DNA of 64,000 nucleotides from Micromonospora sp. M71_S20 (GTDB taxonomy: Bacteria > Actinomycetota > Actinomycetes > Mycobacteriales > Micromonosporaceae): positions 868,001 through 932,000 of the forward strand of contig NZ_RCCV01000001.1 of NCBI RefSeq assembly GCF_003664255.1. The letters are read 5' to 3'. Numbering within the stretch: position 1 is the first letter of the stretch; every line of letters begins with the position of its first letter. A model generated the notes under the pieces. That model saw nothing but the letters and a program-made list of their open reading frames with translations, was not told where the DNA came from and did no database searches. The position numbers and the translations under genes were made by a program. Positions 8,751 through 17,402 of the stretch are shown piece by piece.

Positions 8751-9335
8751 TCAGGCCCGGCGCGGCGACGAGCCCGGCCCGTCGGGGGCCGAGCCCCGGA
8801 GCACGACGTGCGGCTCGCGCCCGAGGTCCAGGCACATCCGCACGTCGTCGTAGCGTTCGTCGCCCACCTCGATGACGTTCGGCAGCCGCCCCCACTCGCG
8901 GAAGCCGAGGCGCTCGTACAGCTCGATGGCACCGTGGTTGTTGCCGCGCACGCCCAGCGCGAGGGTCTCGATGCCGGCCTTGCGGGCGTCGTCGATCAGC
9001 GCGCCGGTGACGAGCCGACCGATGCCGCGGCCACGGGCGGCGGGGTGTGCGGCGACCTTCTCCAGGTCGGCGTAGTGGGTGAAGATCGGCTTCGGACCGC
9101 GCCGCCACGTCCCGGTGCCCACCACCCGCTCGTCGAGCACGGCGAGGACCAGCGCGGCGTCGCCGGCCGCGCCGAGACCGAGCACCCCGTCCAGCCATGC
9201 GTCGGTCTCGGCGCGGCCGGGCGGGACCGCGTACCCGATCGCACCGCCCCGCTCGGCCACTGCGTGCAGCACCCGGTGCACCTCGGCGCGGAGCTGCCGG
9301 TCGGCGGCGGTCGGCCAGCGCAGTTCGACGTCCAT
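8751..9335 (-). CDS. GNAT family N-acetyltransferase
   Basis: The 194-aa product starts at ATG 9335 (MDVELRWPTAADRQLRAEV). The GNAT acetyl-CoA-binding motif A is visible as AAHPAARGRGIGRLVTGAL near residues 95-115, and the C-terminal NHGAIELYERLGF is typical of motif B. The substrate cannot be told. It faces xerC convergently with about 120 bp between them and is divergent from the aminotransferase gene. Confidence 0.9.
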   Translation of the reverse strand: MDVELRWPTAADRQLRAEVHRVLHAVAERGGAIGYAVPPGRAETDAWLDGVLGLGAAGDAALVLAVLDERVVGTGTWRRGPKPIFTHYADLEKVAAHPAARGRGIGRLVTGALIDDARKAGIETLALGVRGNNHGAIELYERLGFREWGRLPNVIEVGDERYDDVRMCLDLGREPHVVLRGSAPDGPGSSPRRA

Positions 9336-9469
9336 GACCAGCGATTCTCCGGGATCGAGGACGGTCGACCGGCATCGGCTCGATGGAACCGTGCCCCGGA
9401 CGGGCGCCCCGACCGCCGTGCCCGACGGACCGTACCCCGCGGAACGGCGGCGGTAGATCGACCGGTCGC

Positions 9470-9475
9470 TACGAT
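9470..9475 (+). promoter_or_regulatory. -10 hexamer for the leaderless aminotransferase start
   Basis: TACGAT lies 6 nt before GTG 9482, giving a leaderless arrangement. The -35 region shows no clear consensus. Confidence 0.45.
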
Positions 9476-9481
9476 CACCGG

Positions 9482-10663
9482 GTGAGCCTCCCGCAGCCGC
9501 CCGAGCCGATCGCGGCAGCCCGCCTGCTCTTCTCGCTCGACCCGGCGGTCAGCCACCTGAACCACGGTTCGTTCGGCGCGGTACCGATCGCCGTGCAGCG
9601 GGCCCAGCAGCGGCTGCGCGACGAGATGGAGGCCAACCCGCTGCGCTTCTTCACGCAGGGCCTGGTCGACCGGCTCATCCACACCCGCCGGCACCTGGCC
9701 AGCTTCCTGGGCGCCGACCCGGACGGCACCGCCCTGGTCCCGAACGCGACCACCGGCGTGGCGGTGGTGCTCCAGTCGCTCGGCCTACGCCCCGGCGACG
9801 AGGTTCTCGCCACCGACCACGGCTACGGCGCGGTCGGCCTCTCCATCGCGCGGGAGTGCCGGCGTACGGGGGCCGTCGCCCGGGTGCTGCCCGTCGGGTT
9901 GACCGCCTCGAACGAGGAGATCGTCCAGATCGTCCGCGCCGGGCTGCGCCCCGGCCGGACCCGGCTGCTCGTCGTGGACCAGCTCGCCTCGGCCACCGCC
10001 CGGTTCTTCCCCGTCGCCGCGATCGTCGGCGTCGCCCGGGAGCAGGGGATACCGGTCCTCGTCGACGCCGCGCACGCCCCGGGCATGCTGCCGACGCCGG
10101 TCAGCGACGTCGGCGCCGACTTCTGGGTGGGCAACCTGCACAAGTGGGCGTACGCGCCGCGCGGCACCGCCGCGCTGGTGGTCGCCCCGCCGTGGCGGGA
10201 GCGGATCGAGCCGCTGGTCGTCTCGTGGGAGCAGGAGTCGGGGTTCCCCCGCCGGGTCGAGTGGGCGGCGACGCAGGACTACACGGGCTGGCTGGCCGCG
10301 CCGGTGGGCCTGTTCACGCTGCGCAGCCTCGGCCTCGACCGGGTACGCGGGCACAACGCCGCGCTGGCGGCGTACGGCCAGCGGGTGCTGGGGGACGCGC
10401 TCGGGGTGGCGCCCGCCGACCTGCCGGACCCCGGCGGGCCGGGGGTCGCCATGCGGATCGTGCCGCTGCCGGCGGGCCTGGGCACCACGTTCGAGGCGGC
10501 GCGGGCGCTGCGGGAGCGGATCGCCGAGCGGCTCGCCACCGAGGTCGCCGTCATGGCCTGGAACGGACGCGGCTGGCTGCGGCTCTGCGCCCAGGTCTAC
10601 AACACGCCGGACGAGTACGAGCGGCTCTCGGTGCGGCTCCCCCCGCTGCTCGCCCAGCGCTGA
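9482..10663 (+). CDS. Class V aminotransferase, isopenicillin-N-epimerase-like
   Basis: This is a 393-aa PLP enzyme of fold type I. The N-terminus VSHLNHGSFGAVP is characteristic of the isopenicillin N epimerase-like subgroup. DQLASATARFFPV and VLVDAAHAPG (the PLP-ring Asp) follow, and the Schiff-base lysine is K221 in GNLHKWAYAPRG. No beta-lactam or other cluster genes lie nearby, so the real substrate is unknown; cysteine desulfurase or kynureninase-like activities are alternatives. The gene is probably leaderless. Its 3' end overlaps the convergent M23 peptidase frame by 113 bp. Confidence 0.92.
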   Translation: MSLPQPPEPIAAARLLFSLDPAVSHLNHGSFGAVPIAVQRAQQRLRDEMEANPLRFFTQGLVDRLIHTRRHLASFLGADPDGTALVPNATTGVAVVLQSLGLRPGDEVLATDHGYGAVGLSIARECRRTGAVARVLPVGLTASNEEIVQIVRAGLRPGRTRLLVVDQLASATARFFPVAAIVGVAREQGIPVLVDAAHAPGMLPTPVSDVGADFWVGNLHKWAYAPRGTAALVVAPPWRERIEPLVVSWEQESGFPRRVEWAATQDYTGWLAAPVGLFTLRSLGLDRVRGHNAALAAYGQRVLGDALGVAPADLPDPGGPGVAMRIVPLPAGLGTTFEAARALRERIAERLATEVAVMAWNGRGWLRLCAQVYNTPDEYERLSVRLPPLLAQR

Positions 10664-11285
10664 GGGCGGGATCGGTGCCGTCGAGCCCGCCGTCCCCAGC
10701 GGGGTCGGCGCCGTCGAGCGGCAGCAGCCGCACGGCTCCCAGGCCGAGCAGGGCCAGCGGATCGAGGTAGTCGGCGCCGCGTCGCAGCCCCCAGTGCAGG
10801 CAGGCGGGGGCGGGGCAGCCGGGGTGACCGGTGAGGAGGGCGCCCAGCGGCGCCCCGGCGGTCAGGTGGTCGCCGGGGCGGACCGCCGGCGACACCGGCT
10901 CGTGGGTGGTCCGCAGACCGTCGGCGTGCCCGACCGTGACGACGGGGCGGCCGGCGACCAGGCCGGCGAAGAGCACCGTGCCGGCACCGGCGGCCCGCAC
11001 GGTGGCGCCCGGCGCGGCGGCCAGGTCGACGCCCCGGTGTCCGGGCAGCCACGGCCGGGGCGGCGGGTCGAACCGGCGCACCGGGCGGGGGACGCCGTCG
11101 AGCGGCCACCGGAACCGCGCCGCGCGGGACGGCGCGGTCCCGGAGGGCGACGCCGCGGCGGCGCTTGCGGAAGCGGGCGGCCGGACCGCCGCCGACACCG
11201 GCGGGGAGGCGGGCGCGGCGGCCGGCCCGAGAGACAGCAGGGCGGCGCAGAGCACGGCGGCGCCGGTACGCGTGGCTGGTCGCAT
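10551..11285 (-). CDS. Secreted M23 family metallopeptidase
   Basis: The 244-aa protein has a Sec-type signal peptide (MRPATRTGAAVLCAALLSLG), an Ala/Ser/Pro linker, and an M23 (LytM-like) domain from RWPLDG onward. Zinc-ligand motif HRGVD and the active-site TTHEPV are present. The usual HxH is C-L-H (ACLHWGL): the zinc-binding second His is kept and the first is Cys, a change I associate with this actinobacterial subgroup. It probably cleaves peptidoglycan cross-bridges or serves as a LytM regulator. The last 38 codons overlap the aminotransferase gene on the other strand and are Arg/Ala-rich. Confidence 0.88.
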   Translation of the reverse strand: MRPATRTGAAVLCAALLSLGPAAAPASPPVSAAVRPPASASAAAASPSGTAPSRAARFRWPLDGVPRPVRRFDPPPRPWLPGHRGVDLAAAPGATVRAAGAGTVLFAGLVAGRPVVTVGHADGLRTTHEPVSPAVRPGDHLTAGAPLGALLTGHPGCPAPACLHWGLRRGADYLDPLALLGLGAVRLLPLDGADPAGDGGLDGTDPALSAGRAAGGAAPRAARTRPACCRPGRRAAASRVRSRP

Positions 11286-11546
11286 GGGGCGCAGCCTGTC
11301 CGGCGGGTGTCCGCCCCCGCCACCCGCGACGCCCGCTCCTGTGGACGGCGCGTGTCCTGTGGACGGACCACCGGAGGGCGGGCCGATCTGCTACGGGCCG
11401 GCGGTCGGCCGACCACGGGGCGGCGCGACCGCCGACGGACGCCCGGCCCGTCGGGCGGGCCCGGGAGCGGCGGCGGGCACCGGTGAGGCCCTAGGCTGGG
11501 ACGGGCGACACGGCGGAGCCGCCGCCGTCCCACCGGGGAGGCCTCG
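11286..11546. other. Divergent intergenic region, M23 peptidase / molybdoenzyme
   Basis: There is no gene in these 261 bp. They contain a 12-bp direct repeat tcctgtggacgg at 11337-11348 and 11355-11366 (period 18), which could be an operator. TAGGCT at 11492-11497 is a -10 candidate for the rightward gene, leaving a leader of about 45 nt that includes a gaggcctcg ribosome-binding site. Confidence 0.5.
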
Positions 11547-12653
11547 ATGACCACTGTGGACGACGTCAGCCGGCCCTCCCGCGTGGCGGAGCCCGGTGAG
11601 GGGATCACCGCCGAGGAGTTGCAGCTCGCCGCCCGCAACCACGGCATCCCGCTGGAGGCGCTGCGCTACGACGTGACCCCGGCCGGCCTGCACTACCTGC
11701 TCATCCACTACGACATCCCGGATGTCGACCCGGCCACGCACGCGCTGACCGTGGCCGGCGCGGTGGACCGGCCGCTGACCCTCGACCTCGCCGCGCTGCG
11801 CGAGCGGCCCCGGGTCACCCGCCGGGTGACGCTGGAGTGCGCCGGCAACGGACGCGCCCTGCTGCACCCCCGGCCGGTGAGCCAGCCGTGGCTGGTCGAG
11901 GCGGTCGGCAACGCGGAGTGGACCGGCACCCCGCTGGCGCCGCTGCTGCGCGAGGCGGGGATCGCCGCCGACGCCGTGGACGTGGTCTTCACGGGCGCCG
12001 ACCACGGCGTGGAACGCGGCGTCGAGCAGGACTACCAGCGGGCGCTGCCGGCCGCCGACGCGCTGCGCGAGGAGGTGCTGCTGGCGTACGAGATGAACGG
12101 CGCTCCGCTGCTACCGCAGCACGGTGCCCCGCTGCGGCTGATCGTGCCCGGCTGGTACGGCATGGCGCACGTCAAGTGGCTGCGCGCGATCGACGTACGC
12201 ACCGAGGCGTTCGACGGCTACCAGAACGCGGTCGCCTACCGGCTGCGCCGGGACGCGGCCGATCCCGGGGTGCCGGTGACCCGGATCGAGCCGCGGGCGC
12301 TGGTCCGGCCGCCCGGCTTCCCCGACTTCATGTCCCGCACCCGCGTGCTGCGGCCCGGTCCGTGCACGCTGGACGGTCGCGCCTGGTCCGGCCACGCCCC
12401 GGTCGTCTCGGTGGAGGTGACCACCGACGGCGGGGCCAGTTGGCGACCGGCCATCCTGGACGAGCAGGTCGGCGGGGAGTTCGCCTGGCGCCGGTGGCGG
12501 TACGAGTGGACGGCGCCGCCGGGCAGGCACGTCCTCGGGGCCCGCGCCACCGACGCCTCCGGGCGCAGTCAGCCGGTCGAGCAGCCGTGGAATCGGGGCG
12601 GCTTCGCCAACAACCTCGTGCAGCGCGTCGAGGTCGTGGTGCTGCCGGAGTGA
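11547..12653 (+). CDS. Sulfite-oxidase-family molybdopterin enzyme
   Basis: The 368-aa product carries a molybdopterin-binding domain (residues about 45-240) and a C-terminal Mo-co dimerisation domain (about 245-365). The Mo-ligating cysteine is C98 in TLECAGNGR; GWYGMAHVKWL and the final NRGGFANNLVQRVEV are family signatures. It has no Tat signal and no fused heme or transmembrane segment, so it probably acts in the cytoplasm with an unknown electron acceptor. Sulfite is the family's best-known substrate, but the real one is not determined. The start ATG follows a gagg ribosome-binding site. Confidence 0.93.
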   Translation: MTTVDDVSRPSRVAEPGEGITAEELQLAARNHGIPLEALRYDVTPAGLHYLLIHYDIPDVDPATHALTVAGAVDRPLTLDLAALRERPRVTRRVTLECAGNGRALLHPRPVSQPWLVEAVGNAEWTGTPLAPLLREAGIAADAVDVVFTGADHGVERGVEQDYQRALPAADALREEVLLAYEMNGAPLLPQHGAPLRLIVPGWYGMAHVKWLRAIDVRTEAFDGYQNAVAYRLRRDAADPGVPVTRIEPRALVRPPGFPDFMSRTRVLRPGPCTLDGRAWSGHAPVVSVEVTTDGGASWRPAILDEQVGGEFAWRRWRYEWTAPPGRHVLGARATDASGRSQPVEQPWNRGGFANNLVQRVEVVVLPE

Positions 12654-12751
12654 ACCCCTGGCGGGGCGGAGAGGGGCGACGGCCGCGCGGGGTGGGGGCG
12701 CCGACGGGGCCGTGCGTCCGGCGGCGGGACCACCGGGCGGGAGACCGGCGA

Positions 12752-13075
12752 TCAGCCGCCGAAGCCGGAGTCGGCGGGCAGCGAGATGTCGGGCTTCTCC
12801 AGCTCCTCGACGTTGACGTCCTTGAAGGTCATCACTCGGACGTTCTTGACGAACCGGGCGGGACGGTACATGTCCCACACCCAGGCGTCGTGCATCTCGA
12901 CCTCGAAGTAGACCTCGCCGTCGGAGTTGCGCACGTGCAGGTCGACCTGGTTGGCCAGGTAGAACCGGCGCTCCGTCTCCACCACGTAGGAGAACTGGCG
13001 GACGATGTCGCGGTACTCCCGGTAGAGCTGCAGCTCCATCTCGGTCTCGTACTTCTCGAGGTCTTCCGCGCTCAT
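12752..13075 (-). CDS. DUF2469 family protein
   Basis: The 107-aa protein (MSAEDLEKYETEMELQLYRE) is the conserved actinobacterial DUF2469 family, which follows rnhB in many actinomycetes. It is acidic, rich in aromatic residues (EVEMHDAWVWDMYRPARF) and lacks a signal or membrane segment. Its function is not known. Its ATG overlaps the rnhB stop as ATGA, so it is translationally coupled as the last gene of the rpsP operon. Confidence 0.96.
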   Translation of the reverse strand: MSAEDLEKYETEMELQLYREYRDIVRQFSYVVETERRFYLANQVDLHVRNSDGEVYFEVEMHDAWVWDMYRPARFVKNVRVMTFKDVNVEELEKPDISLPADSGFGG

Positions 13076-13884
13076 CGCACTCCGCCTTCCATGACCACAT
13101 CTTCCCCCACCGACGCCGGAGGCTGAGGCTGCTCGCCCAACGCCACGCCGACGGTACCCCCTGGCGGGCAGGAGCGCTCCATCGGCTCGTCCCGCCGCAC
13201 GTCCGCCGGCCGACGCGCCCGGGGTGGGGCGCCGTCGCGACCGGACACCGTCGCCACGTTGACGTACGAGAACCGGTGCTCCCGGCAGGGCCCCCGGTCC
13301 CGCAGCGCCGCGGTGTGTTCCGCGGTGATGTAACCCTTGTGCTCGGCGAACCCGTAGCCCGGGAACGCCCCGTCCAACTCGACCATCATCCGGTCCCGGG
13401 TGACCTTGGCCAGTACGCTCGCCGCCGCGACGCAGGCGGCCACCCGGTCGCCCTTCCACACCGCCAGCCCCGGCACGTCGAGGCCGTCCACGCCGAAGCC
13501 GTCGGTCAGCACGTAGTCGGGGCGGGTCGTCAGCGACGCCAGCGCCCGTCGCATCGCGGCCAGGTTGCTCACGTGCAGGCCCCGCTCGTCGACCTCCTCG
13601 GCCGGGATGACCACCACGGCGTACGCCAGCGCGCGGGCCACGACCTCGTCGTGGATCCGCTCCCGGCTGGCGGGGGTGAGCAGCTTGGAGTCGGCCAGCC
13701 CGTCGATCTCGCCGCGGCGGCCCTCGGGCAGGATCGCGGCGGCGGCGACCAGCGGTCCGGCGCAGGCGCCGCGACCCGCCTCGTCGGCCCCGGCGACGTG
13801 CCGGAAGCCGCGCCGCTGCAACGCGCGCTCCAGCGCGTAGAGCCCACCCTCGCGGCGCACCACCGTGCGCGGCGGCGTCAGCAC
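13072..13884 (-). CDS. rnhB: Ribonuclease HII
   Basis: RNase HII removes ribonucleotides and RNA primers from DNA-RNA hybrids. Starting at GTG 13884, the 270-aa product contains the signature HVAGADEAGRGACAGPLVAAA with the first acidic pair, then the DSKLL helix and an ASVLAKVTRDRMM segment. The C-terminal 60 residues or so (after VSGRD) are a proline/arginine-rich extension beyond the usual length of 210-240. The start overlaps the nudix stop by 7 bp. Confidence 0.95.
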   Translation of the reverse strand: MLTPPRTVVRREGGLYALERALQRRGFRHVAGADEAGRGACAGPLVAAAAILPEGRRGEIDGLADSKLLTPASRERIHDEVVARALAYAVVVIPAEEVDERGLHVSNLAAMRRALASLTTRPDYVLTDGFGVDGLDVPGLAVWKGDRVAACVAAASVLAKVTRDRMMVELDGAFPGYGFAEHKGYITAEHTAALRDRGPCREHRFSYVNVATVSGRDGAPPRARRPADVRRDEPMERSCPPGGTVGVALGEQPQPPASVGEDVVMEGGVR

Positions 13885-14372
13885 GGCGCGTCCTGCCCGG
13901 TCGTGGGCGCGGCCGTGGCGGCCAGCGCCCGCGCCAGCACCGCCGGCAGGTCCGGCGGGTAGTAGCGCTCGCCGCTGGCGGCCAGCTCGTCCGGCGGCCA
14001 CCACCGGTGCGCGGCGACGCTGGCCCGCTCGATCTCGCTGAAGCCCGCCGTGTCGACCTCGTGACCGGTCACCCGCACCAGGAAGAACTCCTGTTCCTGC
14101 CGGTACCACACGCCGTCGAAGGGGAACTCCGTCACGTCGCGGTGCACGGGCGCGCCGAAGGCCGACGCCGGCAGCCGCAGCCCGGTCTCCTCGGCCAGCT
14201 CCCGCGCGGCGCACCCGGGGTAGGTCTCCCCCGGGTCCAGGCCGCCGCCGGGGGTGAACCACCAGCGGCCGTGCTCGGGGCGGGCCGGGTCGGAGCCGCT
14301 GAACAGCAGCACCCGACCCGCCGCGTCGACGAGCAGGACGCGCGCCGCACGCCGGGGGGTGTAGACGGTCAC
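13878..14372 (-). CDS. NUDIX hydrolase
   Basis: The 164-aa protein carries a complete Nudix box (GGLDPGETYP then RELAEETGL, near residues 45-67), which coordinates the metal for hydrolysis of nucleoside diphosphate-linked substrates. The start at GTG 14372 (MTVYTPRRAARVLLVD) fits the family; an upstream ATG would add 12 weak residues. The substrate is unknown. Its position between lepB and rnhB recurs in actinobacterial rplS operons. Confidence 0.93.
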   Translation of the reverse strand: MTVYTPRRAARVLLVDAAGRVLLFSGSDPARPEHGRWWFTPGGGLDPGETYPGCAARELAEETGLRLPASAFGAPVHRDVTEFPFDGVWYRQEQEFFLVRVTGHEVDTAGFSEIERASVAAHRWWPPDELAASGERYYPPDLPAVLARALAATAAPTTGQDAPC

Positions 14373-14420
14373 CGCACCAGCCTGCCAGACGCCGCCGACA
14401 ACGCACACGCCCGGCGACCC

Positions 14421-15041
14421 CTACGGCTCGGGGATGGCCTCGTACGGCTTCGGGACGCTCAGCCAGGTGGCCCGGCCGACGGGCCAGAAGACGGTGAAGG
14501 CCCGTCCCACGACGTCGTCCTCGGGGATGGTGGCGACGGTGATGTCCTGACCGGACTGCTGCCAGTGCTCCAGCGAGTCGCCCGACGCCTCGCGGTGGTC
14601 GCCCATCACCCAGAGCCGGCCCTTGGGGACGGTGATGTCGAACTCCTCGGCGGTCTTGTCCCCGGGGAAGATGTAGGGCTCGTCCAGGGACTTGCCGTTG
14701 ATCACCAACCGGTCCTGCGCGTCGCAGCAGACCACGTGGTCGCCGCCCACGCCGATGACGCGCTTGATGAAGTCCTCGCCGTCGGGGTTGGCGCTCCACT
14801 CCAGGGGGGCCTTGAAGACGATGACCTCGCCCCGGTGCGGGGACCGGAAGTCGTAGACCAGCTTGTTGACCAGCACCCGGTCGTCGATCTGGAGGGTGTT
14901 CTCCATCGACGGGGAGGGGATGAAGAAGGTCTGCAGCACGAAGGCGCGCACCAGCACCGCGACCAGGATCGCCACACCCAGGAGGATGGGCAACTCCTTC
15001 CAGAAGGAGCTGCGCGGCTTGTCGGTCTGCTCGTCAATCAC
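14421..15041 (-). CDS. lepB: Type I signal peptidase (second of two)
   Basis: A 206-aa membrane-anchored protease that cleaves Sec signal peptides. One N-terminal transmembrane helix (LPILLGVAILVAVLVRAFVL) precedes the catalytic Ser in PSPSMENTL; the general-base Lys is in EDFIKRVIGVGGD and the conserved MGDHR box follows. The GTG start overlaps the stop of the upstream paralogue in a GTGA. Tandem signal peptidases are usual in actinomycetes (Streptomyces has several) and probably split substrates or phases. Confidence 0.96.
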   Translation of the reverse strand: MIDEQTDKPRSSFWKELPILLGVAILVAVLVRAFVLQTFFIPSPSMENTLQIDDRVLVNKLVYDFRSPHRGEVIVFKAPLEWSANPDGEDFIKRVIGVGGDHVVCCDAQDRLVINGKSLDEPYIFPGDKTAEEFDITVPKGRLWVMGDHREASGDSLEHWQQSGQDITVATIPEDDVVGRAFTVFWPVGRATWLSVPKPYEAIPEP

Positions 15042-15925
15042 GGCAAGAGCCTACGTTGCCCGACCGGACGCCACCGTCCGGAACGCGCGAGAACGGCCAG
15101 CGCGGCAGCGACCGGGACGAGCAGCACCACACCACCGGCCGGCGTGGGACGGACCGGGGGCGGTGCGCCGGTGGAGGCGGCCGGCGGGTCGGCGACGTCG
15201 TCGAAGGTCGCGGGCACCGACAGGGCGCTCCAGCGCGACGACGGCCAGACCACGGTGAACGCCCGGCCCACCACGTTCTCGATCGGCACCGGGCCCTGGC
15301 AGCGGGCGTCCTGGGAGACCATGCGGTGGTCGCCCATGACGAAGATCTGCCCGGGCGGGACCACGACCTCCTCGAAGCGCCGGGACCGGCACTCGCGGGG
15401 GTTGGGCGGGATGTCGAGCGGCGAGTCCCGCAGGACGTACGCCGACTCGTCGAGCGGCGTGCCGTTGACCAGCACCCGCCCCTCGGCGTCGCAGCACTTC
15501 ACCCGGTCGCCGGGCAGGCCGATGACCCGCTTGATGAAGTCCTTCTCGCCGGGGCGGCTGACGCCGACCAGGTCGCCGACGGTCCGGCTGAGCTTCCCCG
15601 CGAACCCGGGCTCCGGTTCCTCGTCGACCTGCGGCGCCCACCGGTCGGTGCCCCGGAAGACGACCACCTCGCCCCGCACCGGGTCGCGTACGTCGTAGAC
15701 GACCTTGTTGACCAGGACCCGGTCGCCGACGAGGAGGGTGTCCTCCATCGAGCCGGAGGGGATGAAGAACGCCTGGAGCAGGAAGGTGCGGATCAGCACC
15801 GCGAGGCAGAACGCGACGACGAGCAGCAGCGGCAGCTCCTGCCAGAGGGGCATCTGACGGCGGGGCCGGCGGGCCCGACGGCGCCAGGGGTCGACGGCGC
15901 CGTCCTCGTCAAGCGTCTGCACCAC
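15038..15925 (-). CDS. lepB: Type I signal peptidase (first of two), with C-terminal anchor
   Basis: The 295-aa paralogue has the same core: transmembrane helix LPLLLVVAFCLAVLIRTFLL, Ser in PSGSMEDTL, Lys in KDFIKRVIGLPGD and MGDHR. It differs by a longer insert between the Ser and Lys regions and by a C-terminal hydrophobic segment (VVLLVPVAAALAVLA), suggesting a second membrane anchor. Two adjacent GTG codons (15925, 15922) can start it, behind ggagag. It follows the rplS terminator-like hairpin, so it may have its own promoter or depend on read-through. Confidence 0.95.
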   Translation of the reverse strand: MVQTLDEDGAVDPWRRRARRPRRQMPLWQELPLLLVVAFCLAVLIRTFLLQAFFIPSGSMEDTLLVGDRVLVNKVVYDVRDPVRGEVVVFRGTDRWAPQVDEEPEPGFAGKLSRTVGDLVGVSRPGEKDFIKRVIGLPGDRVKCCDAEGRVLVNGTPLDESAYVLRDSPLDIPPNPRECRSRRFEEVVVPPGQIFVMGDHRMVSQDARCQGPVPIENVVGRAFTVVWPSSRWSALSVPATFDDVADPPAASTGAPPPVRPTPAGGVVLLVPVAAALAVLARSGRWRPVGQRRLLP

Positions 15926-15950
15926 GCCACTCTCCGGTCAGCAGAAATGA

Positions 15951-15994
15951 CACTACCGCCCGGGAACCCTGTCGGGGCTCCCCGGGCGGTAGTG
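15951..15994 (-). terminator. Hairpin between rplS and lepB
   Basis: A perfect 14-bp inverted repeat (15951-15964 with 15981-15994, cactaccgcccggg/cccgggcggtagtg) has a 16-nt loop. On the minus strand it lies after rplS and is followed by tcatttct, a weak U-rich stretch. It is a likely terminator or attenuator separating the ribosomal-protein genes from lepB. Confidence 0.75.
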
Positions 15995-16109
15995 GTCGTC
16001 GCTCCGCCGTCGTGGCGGGACGTCGCCCGGCTGCGCCCGTAGCGACCAGGGTAGTGCGCTCCGGTCGGTACGACATACGCGCAGCTCGGGCGGCGTGGCG
16101 AGCGCGAGG

Positions 16110-16466
16110 TCAGCTGGGCTGCTTCTCGCGCTTCTCCTTGATCTTGGCCTTCTTGCCCCGCAGCTCGCGCAGGTAGTAGAGCTTGGCGCGGCGGACGTCA
16201 CCGCGGGTCACGATCTCGATCCGGTCGATCGCCGGGCTGTTGATCGGGTAGGTGCGCTCGACACCGACACCAAAGCTGATCTTGCGGACCGAGAAGGTCT
16301 CGCGCAGACCGTCACCCTGGCGGCGGATGACGACGCCCTGGAAGATCTGGACACGGGACCGGTTGCCCTCGACGACCCGGGCGTGCACCTTGACGGTGTC
16401 ACCGGCACGGAAGTCGGGGAGGTCGGTGCGCTTCGACTGGGCGTCAAGGGCGTCCAGGATGTTCAT
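16110..16466 (-). CDS. rplS: 50S ribosomal protein L19
   Basis: L19 lies at the 30S-50S interface. From ATG 16466 the 118-aa product starts [19 protein letters not shown] and shows [23 protein letters not shown], the [12 protein letters not shown] stretch and a lysine-rich C-terminus ([13 protein letters not shown]). It stands 142 bp after trmD. The gap holds a weak 7-bp hairpin (16572-16598). It belongs to the rpsP-rimM-trmD-rplS operon. Confidence 0.98.
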   Translation of the reverse strand: MNILDALDAQSKRTDLPDFRAGDTVKVHARVVEGNRSRVQIFQGVVIRRQGDGLRETFSVRKISFGVGVERTYPINSPAIDRIEIVTRGDVRRAKLYYLRELRGKKAKIKEKREKQPS

Positions 16467-16608
16467 CGCTGCGTCCTCGTGAGGCTCACGGCGCACCGTC
16501 AATCGGTGCGCGGGTGGGTGATTCTGATCCCCGGGTGGCGGTCGGTGACCCGACCCCGGTCGAGGATCCTCGCAGCCGTCCGCGGCGCGGCCGGCTGCGG
16601 CAACCCCC

Positions 16609-17382
16609 CTACTTTGCCACATCCCCCGGCGGCACCTGAAATCCGGCCCGGTCCAGCGCGGCGACGTCCCGTTTGTCCAGGCGGTGCGGGTCCAGCGCGG
16701 CGAGCATGTCGGGACGACGCGTCGCGGTGCGGGTCAGCGCCTCGTCCCGCCGCCAGCGGGCGATCCTGCCGTGGTCGCCGGAGCGGAGCACTTCCGGCAC
16801 CTCCAGCCCCCGCCAGGTCGCCGGCTTCGTGTACATGGGGGCCTCCAGCAGCCCGTGGGCGTGCGACTCCTCGGCCAGCGAGCCCGCGTTGCCGAGCACG
16901 CCGGGCAGCAGCCGGGTGACCGCCTCCAGGATCACCAGCACGGCCACCTCCCCGCCGAAGAGGACGTAGTCGCCGAGGGAGACCTCGGTCACCGGCATCC
17001 GGGTCGCGGCGTGGTCGAGCACCCGCTGGTCGATGCCCTCGTACCGGCCGCAGGCGAAGAGCAGGTGCGGCTCGGCGGCCAGTTCGTGCGCCATCGCCTG
17101 GGTGAAGGGGGCGCCGGTCGGGGCCGGCACCACCAGCCGGGGCGGGGTCACCTCCGCCGGGGCGAGGGCGTCGAGCGCCTCGCCCCACGGCTCCGGCCGC
17201 ATCACCATGCCGGGCCCGCCGCCGTAGGGCGTGTCGTCGACCGTGCGGTGCACGTCGTGGGTCCAGATCCGCAGATCGTGTACGGCCAGCCGCAGCGTGC
17301 CGTTCGCCCGCGCCCGGCCGATCAACGACAGGTCCAGCGGGCCGAAGTACTCCGGGAAGATCGACACGATGTCGACGCGCAT
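16609..17382 (-). CDS. trmD: tRNA (guanine-N1)-methyltransferase TrmD
   Basis: TrmD makes m1G37 in tRNAs ending codon-reading with G at 36, preventing +1 frameshifting. The 257-aa product starts [13 protein letters not shown] and has [12 protein letters not shown], the trefoil-knot SAM site ([11 protein letters not shown] and [13 protein letters not shown]) and the C-terminal helical domain. It lies 20 bp after rimM in the conserved ribosomal operon. Confidence 0.98.
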   Translation of the reverse strand: MRVDIVSIFPEYFGPLDLSLIGRARANGTLRLAVHDLRIWTHDVHRTVDDTPYGGGPGMVMRPEPWGEALDALAPAEVTPPRLVVPAPTGAPFTQAMAHELAAEPHLLFACGRYEGIDQRVLDHAATRMPVTEVSLGDYVLFGGEVAVLVILEAVTRLLPGVLGNAGSLAEESHAHGLLEAPMYTKPATWRGLEVPEVLRSGDHGRIARWRRDEALTRTATRRPDMLAALDPHRLDKRDVAALDRAGFQVPPGDVAK

Positions 17383-17402
17383 GCGGGGGTGCTCCAGCGG
17401 TT

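Noticed and set aside
9482..10663. Beta-lactam biosynthesis reading of the epimerase-like aminotransferase
   Set aside because: No isopenicillin N synthase, NRPS or other pathway gene lies nearby; the family is widely annotated by similarity only.
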